Shown here: positions 7,101 through 9,038 of the stretch, one piece after another | How positions within the stretch are numbered: position 1 is the first letter of the stretch | Layout: each line of letters opens with the position of its first letter | NCBI GenBank assembly: GCA_964637705.1 | Contig: CAZWVM010000145.1 | Span: 1-9,038 of the forward strand | Direction of reading: 5' to 3' | From: CAZWVM01 sp964637705 | Lineage (GTDB): Bacteria > UBA8481 | DNA: 9,038 bases | Notes under the pieces: model-generated | Told to the model about the DNA's origin: nothing | What the model saw: only the letters and a program-made list of their open reading frames with translations | The model's database searches: none | Translations under genes and position numbers: made by a program

Positions 7101-9038
7101 CCGCGAGCGCGGTGCCCTCGCCGTTCCGACCCATCTGGTCGACGAAGAATTCCGCCGCTGTCACCGGTTGGGTACCGTCGCGGAAGGAGACGAGGAAGGT
7201 GTCGTTGTCGTTGAGATAGCTGTCCTTGGCGCGGTCCGTGCCGAGCGGCAGGTCCGAGATGTCGAGGAAGGTGACGGCGGGCGCTGCGTTGTCGAGGGAG
7301 ACGAGCCAGACGAAGGTGTCGAGGTTGCGGGCGTTGTCCAGCACGGTCACGACGATCCGGCTGTCGTTGCCGTCGGACCGGGGGTTCGTCGCCGTGATCG
7401 TGTACCGGATCGTGTACGTGCCCCGGCCGTCGTCGGAGACGATTTCGCTGCCGGCGACGTAGTTCCCGTCGACCGCGGTGAAGTCGGTCGTGATCGAGAG
7501 GCCGGAATCGCCGGGGGAGAGGAGATCGGCTGAGTCGACATACACGGAGAAGAGCAGGGTCTGTCCGTTCGCGTAGACCGTGTCCGGATCTCGCGCGATC
7601 GCATAACGGACGCGCGCCGGCGAGTCGTTGCGGAGGATCGGGATCGCGACCTGCCCCATGTTCCGCACGATGTCGTTGGCGCCGACGGTGCAGGTTGCCG
7701 TCCCCGTCAGGGGACGGAAGATCGTGACGCGGGCGCTGTAGACGTTGTCGCCCGCGAAGAGGTCGCCGCCCGTGCCGTCGTCGACCATCCGGATCCCGGT
7801 CTCGCCGCTCAAGGCCGTGGCGTCGATCCAGACCGTGTCCACGCGGGTGGTCGCGTCGGTCACGATCGCGGAGACGAGAACCGTGTCGCCGGCCTTGACC
7901 GCGGCCTGGCCGGAGGGATACGCGATGACGATGTTGGACACGACCGGAGCGGCGCGGTCCACGATGAAAGTCTCGGTGCGGAAGGCACCCCAGCGCAGTT
8001 CCGTGTCCTGGGCATGGGCCATCAGGTAATGCATGCCATCGGCGAGGCGTCCGATGTTCACGGCGGCCGTCGTCGTCTCGTAGAAGCCGCCCCAGAGGCC
8101 GTCCACCGGGAAGAGGGTATCGCCCTCCCCGTTCCCCGCGACGTAGTCGATGAAGAACTCGGCGGAACGGAGGGGGAGGGGAGCCGTGTCCCCGATGTAG
8201 ACCATGACCGTGTCGTTGTCGTTGAAGATGTAGTCCCGGGCCGAGTCGGTGCCGATCTGCGAGTCGCCGAAGGCCAGGGCGATCACGTACGGGTTCACCG
8301 GCACGTTGTTGTCGAGGCTGATCCTCCAGATCTTGGTGTCCTCGTTTCCCGCCTCGTCCGCGGCCGTGATCAGGACGGCCGCGTTGAGGACGTCCGGGTG
8401 CGTGTTCGTCGTCGGGATGGTGTAGGTGATGGTGTAGAAGCCGCTGCTGTCGTCGGAGACATGGACCTCGGCTCGCCCGAACTTGTCCGAAACGGCTCCA
8501 AAATCGGCGCGGATCGAGAGTCGACGCTCTCCGGGCGGCGCGGAGAGAGAGTCGTTCGCGTCCGAGTCGATGAAGACGGTGATCCGGACGAGTTGGCCGT
8601 TCGCGTAGACGGTGTCGGCGTCGTCGGTGACCGCCATGCCGAAGATCGGCGGCGAGTCGTCCTTGTTCACGTTGAGGGGATAGGTCGTCCGGTTCCGTAT
8701 CACGTCATGGGCCGCCACCGTGCAGGAGACGGTCGCGGTACGCGGATTCGAAAGCTGGGTGACCGTGATCGCCCGGGAATAGACGCCGTCGCCCGAGACG
8801 GCGTCGCCGCTCGTGCCGTCATCGAACATCCGGAGGCCGGCGTTGCCGTTCAGGGCCGTCGCATCGACCCACACCGTGTCGATCGCGGAGATCGCGTCGC
8901 TCACCACGGCCGTGATCGTCACCGTCTCGCCGTTCTTGACCCATTGTCCCCCGCGGAGATAGTTCACCGTGACGTTCGTGACCGAGGGGCCGCGCCGGTC
9001 GAGGATGAAGGTCTCGCTCTTGTACACGCCCCAGACGC
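4136..9038 (-). CDS. Giant modular secreted/surface protein with Ig-like repeats and a C-terminal sorting domain; 5' end outside the window; interrupted by an assembly gap
   Basis: The reading frame is open through the right edge: codons before the GTG at 9027 read VWG, continuing a repeat end seen elsewhere as NWGAV, so the start is off-window. Across the N gap the two parts sit in different frames, but deleting the 100 N plus one 55-bp duplicate (155 bp) fuses them in frame at LNGDAAAGDSVFTCRFPL, giving at least 1581 residues. From the N-terminal side there are three A-B-C supermodules. A has NV.V.Y and the acidic motif DDGxxGDxxxGDxxY. B has DTVYxNGQ and SDDGRGTYTIRY. C has DRAKDxxxNDxD, AEFFxDxxGxxxEG, LxDGxHTLYAxxxD and NWG..TF.VDR. 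Then come a fourth A-B, an Ig-like segment (about 5100-4790), a diverged B-like domain (about 4790-4420) and a C-terminal domain. C resembles the EYFIDxDPG-type domain common in Bacteroidetes secreted proteins. Adhesin or surface-layer function is plausible but unproven. It is transcribed with the PorV-TPR gene. Confidence 0.88.
4139..4408 (-). other. C-terminal T9SS type A sorting / FlgD-Ig-like domain of the giant protein
   Basis: The last 90 residues begin PSPNPYLGG and continue TTGIVFRP, VDIYNLRGNLVNRL, IHWNVTDRTGANVASGYYFY and RGKLAVVR at the end. This follows the family plan: PNP start, IxF strand, VxIYNxxGxxVxxL, WDxxDxxGxxVASGxYFY, and a terminal K/R-x-V strand. The FlgD-Ig fold and the T9SS type A sorting domain share this pattern, and the two cannot be told apart by eye. 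In T9SS systems this domain directs export across the outer membrane. Confidence 0.8.
5240..5287 (-). repeat. 48-nt conserved core of B domain, copy in module 4
   Basis: Encodes SEIVSDDGRGTYTIRY on the minus strand. It is identical over 48 nt to the copy at 6397-6444; the bases immediately outside differ on both sides. Confidence 0.95.
5554..5608. repeat. 55-bp direct duplicate at the left edge of the N gap
   Basis: The 55 bases up to the first N are identical, in the same orientation, to 5709-5763. They encode the end of the acidic motif of an A domain (NGDAAAGDSVFTCRFPL). The exact length and the position hard against the N run mark it as a contig-end overlap rather than a biological repeat. 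Confidence 0.95.
5609..5708. other. Assembly gap, exactly 100 N
   Basis: A run of exactly 100 N is the usual placeholder for a scaffold gap of unknown length. It sits inside the fourth A domain of the giant protein and artificially splits the reading frame. The TTG at the left edge is not a real start. Confidence 0.98.
5709..5763. repeat. 55-bp direct duplicate at the right edge of the N gap
   Basis: Second copy of the sequence at 5554-5608, starting at the first base after the N run. Identity ends exactly at 5763, and unique sequence coding LLDDG (minus strand) follows. Removing this copy and the N run restores one frame. Confidence 0.95.
5932..6936 (-). repeat. Supermodule 3 (A-B-C) of the giant protein, 335 residues
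   Basis: Runs from VLTNLQVIYPG to TFTVDRRPP. The A domain carries NDSGYGGDVTAGDNVY, a variant in which the first acidic pair becomes Asn-Asp. B carries DPDTIYRNGQT and the invariant SEIVSDDGRGTYTIRY. C carries DRAKDRFINDDDS, AEFFLDIVGRESEG and NWGPVRAETFTVDRRPP. The C-domain end marks the register: the Asp codon of VDR is 1005 nt from its equivalent in the preceding module. Confidence 0.9.
6397..6444 (-). repeat. 48-nt conserved core of B domain, copy in module 3
   Basis: Same 48 nt as 5240-5287 with no mismatch, although the surrounding B-domain protein sequence has diverged clearly. Confidence 0.95.
6937..7944 (-). repeat. Supermodule 2 (A-B-C) of the giant protein, 336 residues
   Basis: A domain about 7944-7630 (105 residues) with DDGTGGDLFAGDNVY. 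B domain about 7629-7288 (114 residues) with DPDTVYANGQT and SEIVSDDGRGTYTIRY. C domain about 7287-6937 (117 residues) with DRAKDSYLNDNDT, AEFFVDQMGRNGEG, LADGWHTLYAHGRDTAGNWG and TFAVDRTPP. It is the clearest copy for defining the unit. Confidence 0.92.
7402..7449 (-). repeat. 48-nt conserved core of B domain, copy in module 2
   Basis: Encodes the same 16 residues as the module 3 and 4 copies. It differs at four bases, all synonymous. Confidence 0.93.
7945..8985 (-). repeat. Supermodule 1 (A-B-C) of the giant protein, 347 residues
   Basis: The most N-terminal complete copy in the window. A has DDGTSGDAVSGDGVY. B has DADTVYANGQL, but its core reads VSDDSSGFYTITY in place of the invariant sequence of the later copies. 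C has ARDYIFNDNDT, AEFFIDYVAGNGEG and RWGAFRTETFIVDRAAP. It is 11 residues longer than module 2, mainly in B. Upstream sequence to the window edge is the end of yet another C domain (VWGVYKSETFILDRRGP), so at least one more module precedes it. Confidence 0.88.

Noticed and set aside
6016..7533. Second long plus-strand open frame opposite supermodules 2 and 3
   Set aside because: Same compositional shadow (VVGDD- and VDRV-like repeats); it merely mirrors GAC/GTC-rich sense codons.
9025..9027. GTG at 9027 as the start of the giant gene
   Set aside because: It falls inside a C-domain end motif (WGVYKSETF), and the frame continues to the window edge. There is no signal peptide after it.

Overview
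The window is GC-rich bacterial DNA, probably from a metagenome scaffold, because it holds a 100-N gap flanked by an exact 55-bp duplication. It carries four protein genes and no RNA gene, insertion sequence or CRISPR array that I can recognise. A PorV-like outer-membrane barrel and a giant secreted protein with a T9SS/FlgD-like C-terminal domain point to a high-GC member of the FCB group (for example Eisenbacteria- or Krumholzibacteriota-like lineages). The phylum is an inference from gene content, not a demonstrated placement.

Left part, plus strand (1-2383): the 3' nine-tenths of lepA (elongation factor 4), cut by the window edge just before the switch I motif. It is followed after 28 bp by a HAD-superfamily hydrolase, probably in the same transcript. 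The HAD gene ends 25 bp from the end of the oppositely oriented gene, and a GC-rich hairpin lies between them.

Right part, minus strand (2409-9038): a two-gene operon read from the right edge towards the centre. The first gene is a giant modular surface or secreted protein. Its 5' end is outside the window; at least about 1581 residues are visible once the gap artefact is removed. It is built from a three-domain supermodule (A-B-C, about 336 residues) repeated three times, then a fourth A-B pair, an unrelated Ig-like segment, a degenerate fifth B-like domain, and a C-terminal sorting/FlgD-type domain. The second gene overlaps it by ATGA. It encodes a signal peptide, a PorV/PorQ-like beta-barrel, a Pro/Ala-rich linker with a 15-nt tandem repeat, and three TPRs.

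The most interesting idea is that these two genes form a dedicated pair: an exported repeat protein and the outer-membrane PorV-like factor that may receive or anchor it, with a TPR domain tethered by a flexible linker. The most secure observation is technical. The N gap is almost certainly an unresolved 55-bp contig overlap, and removing 155 bp restores one uninterrupted reading frame.
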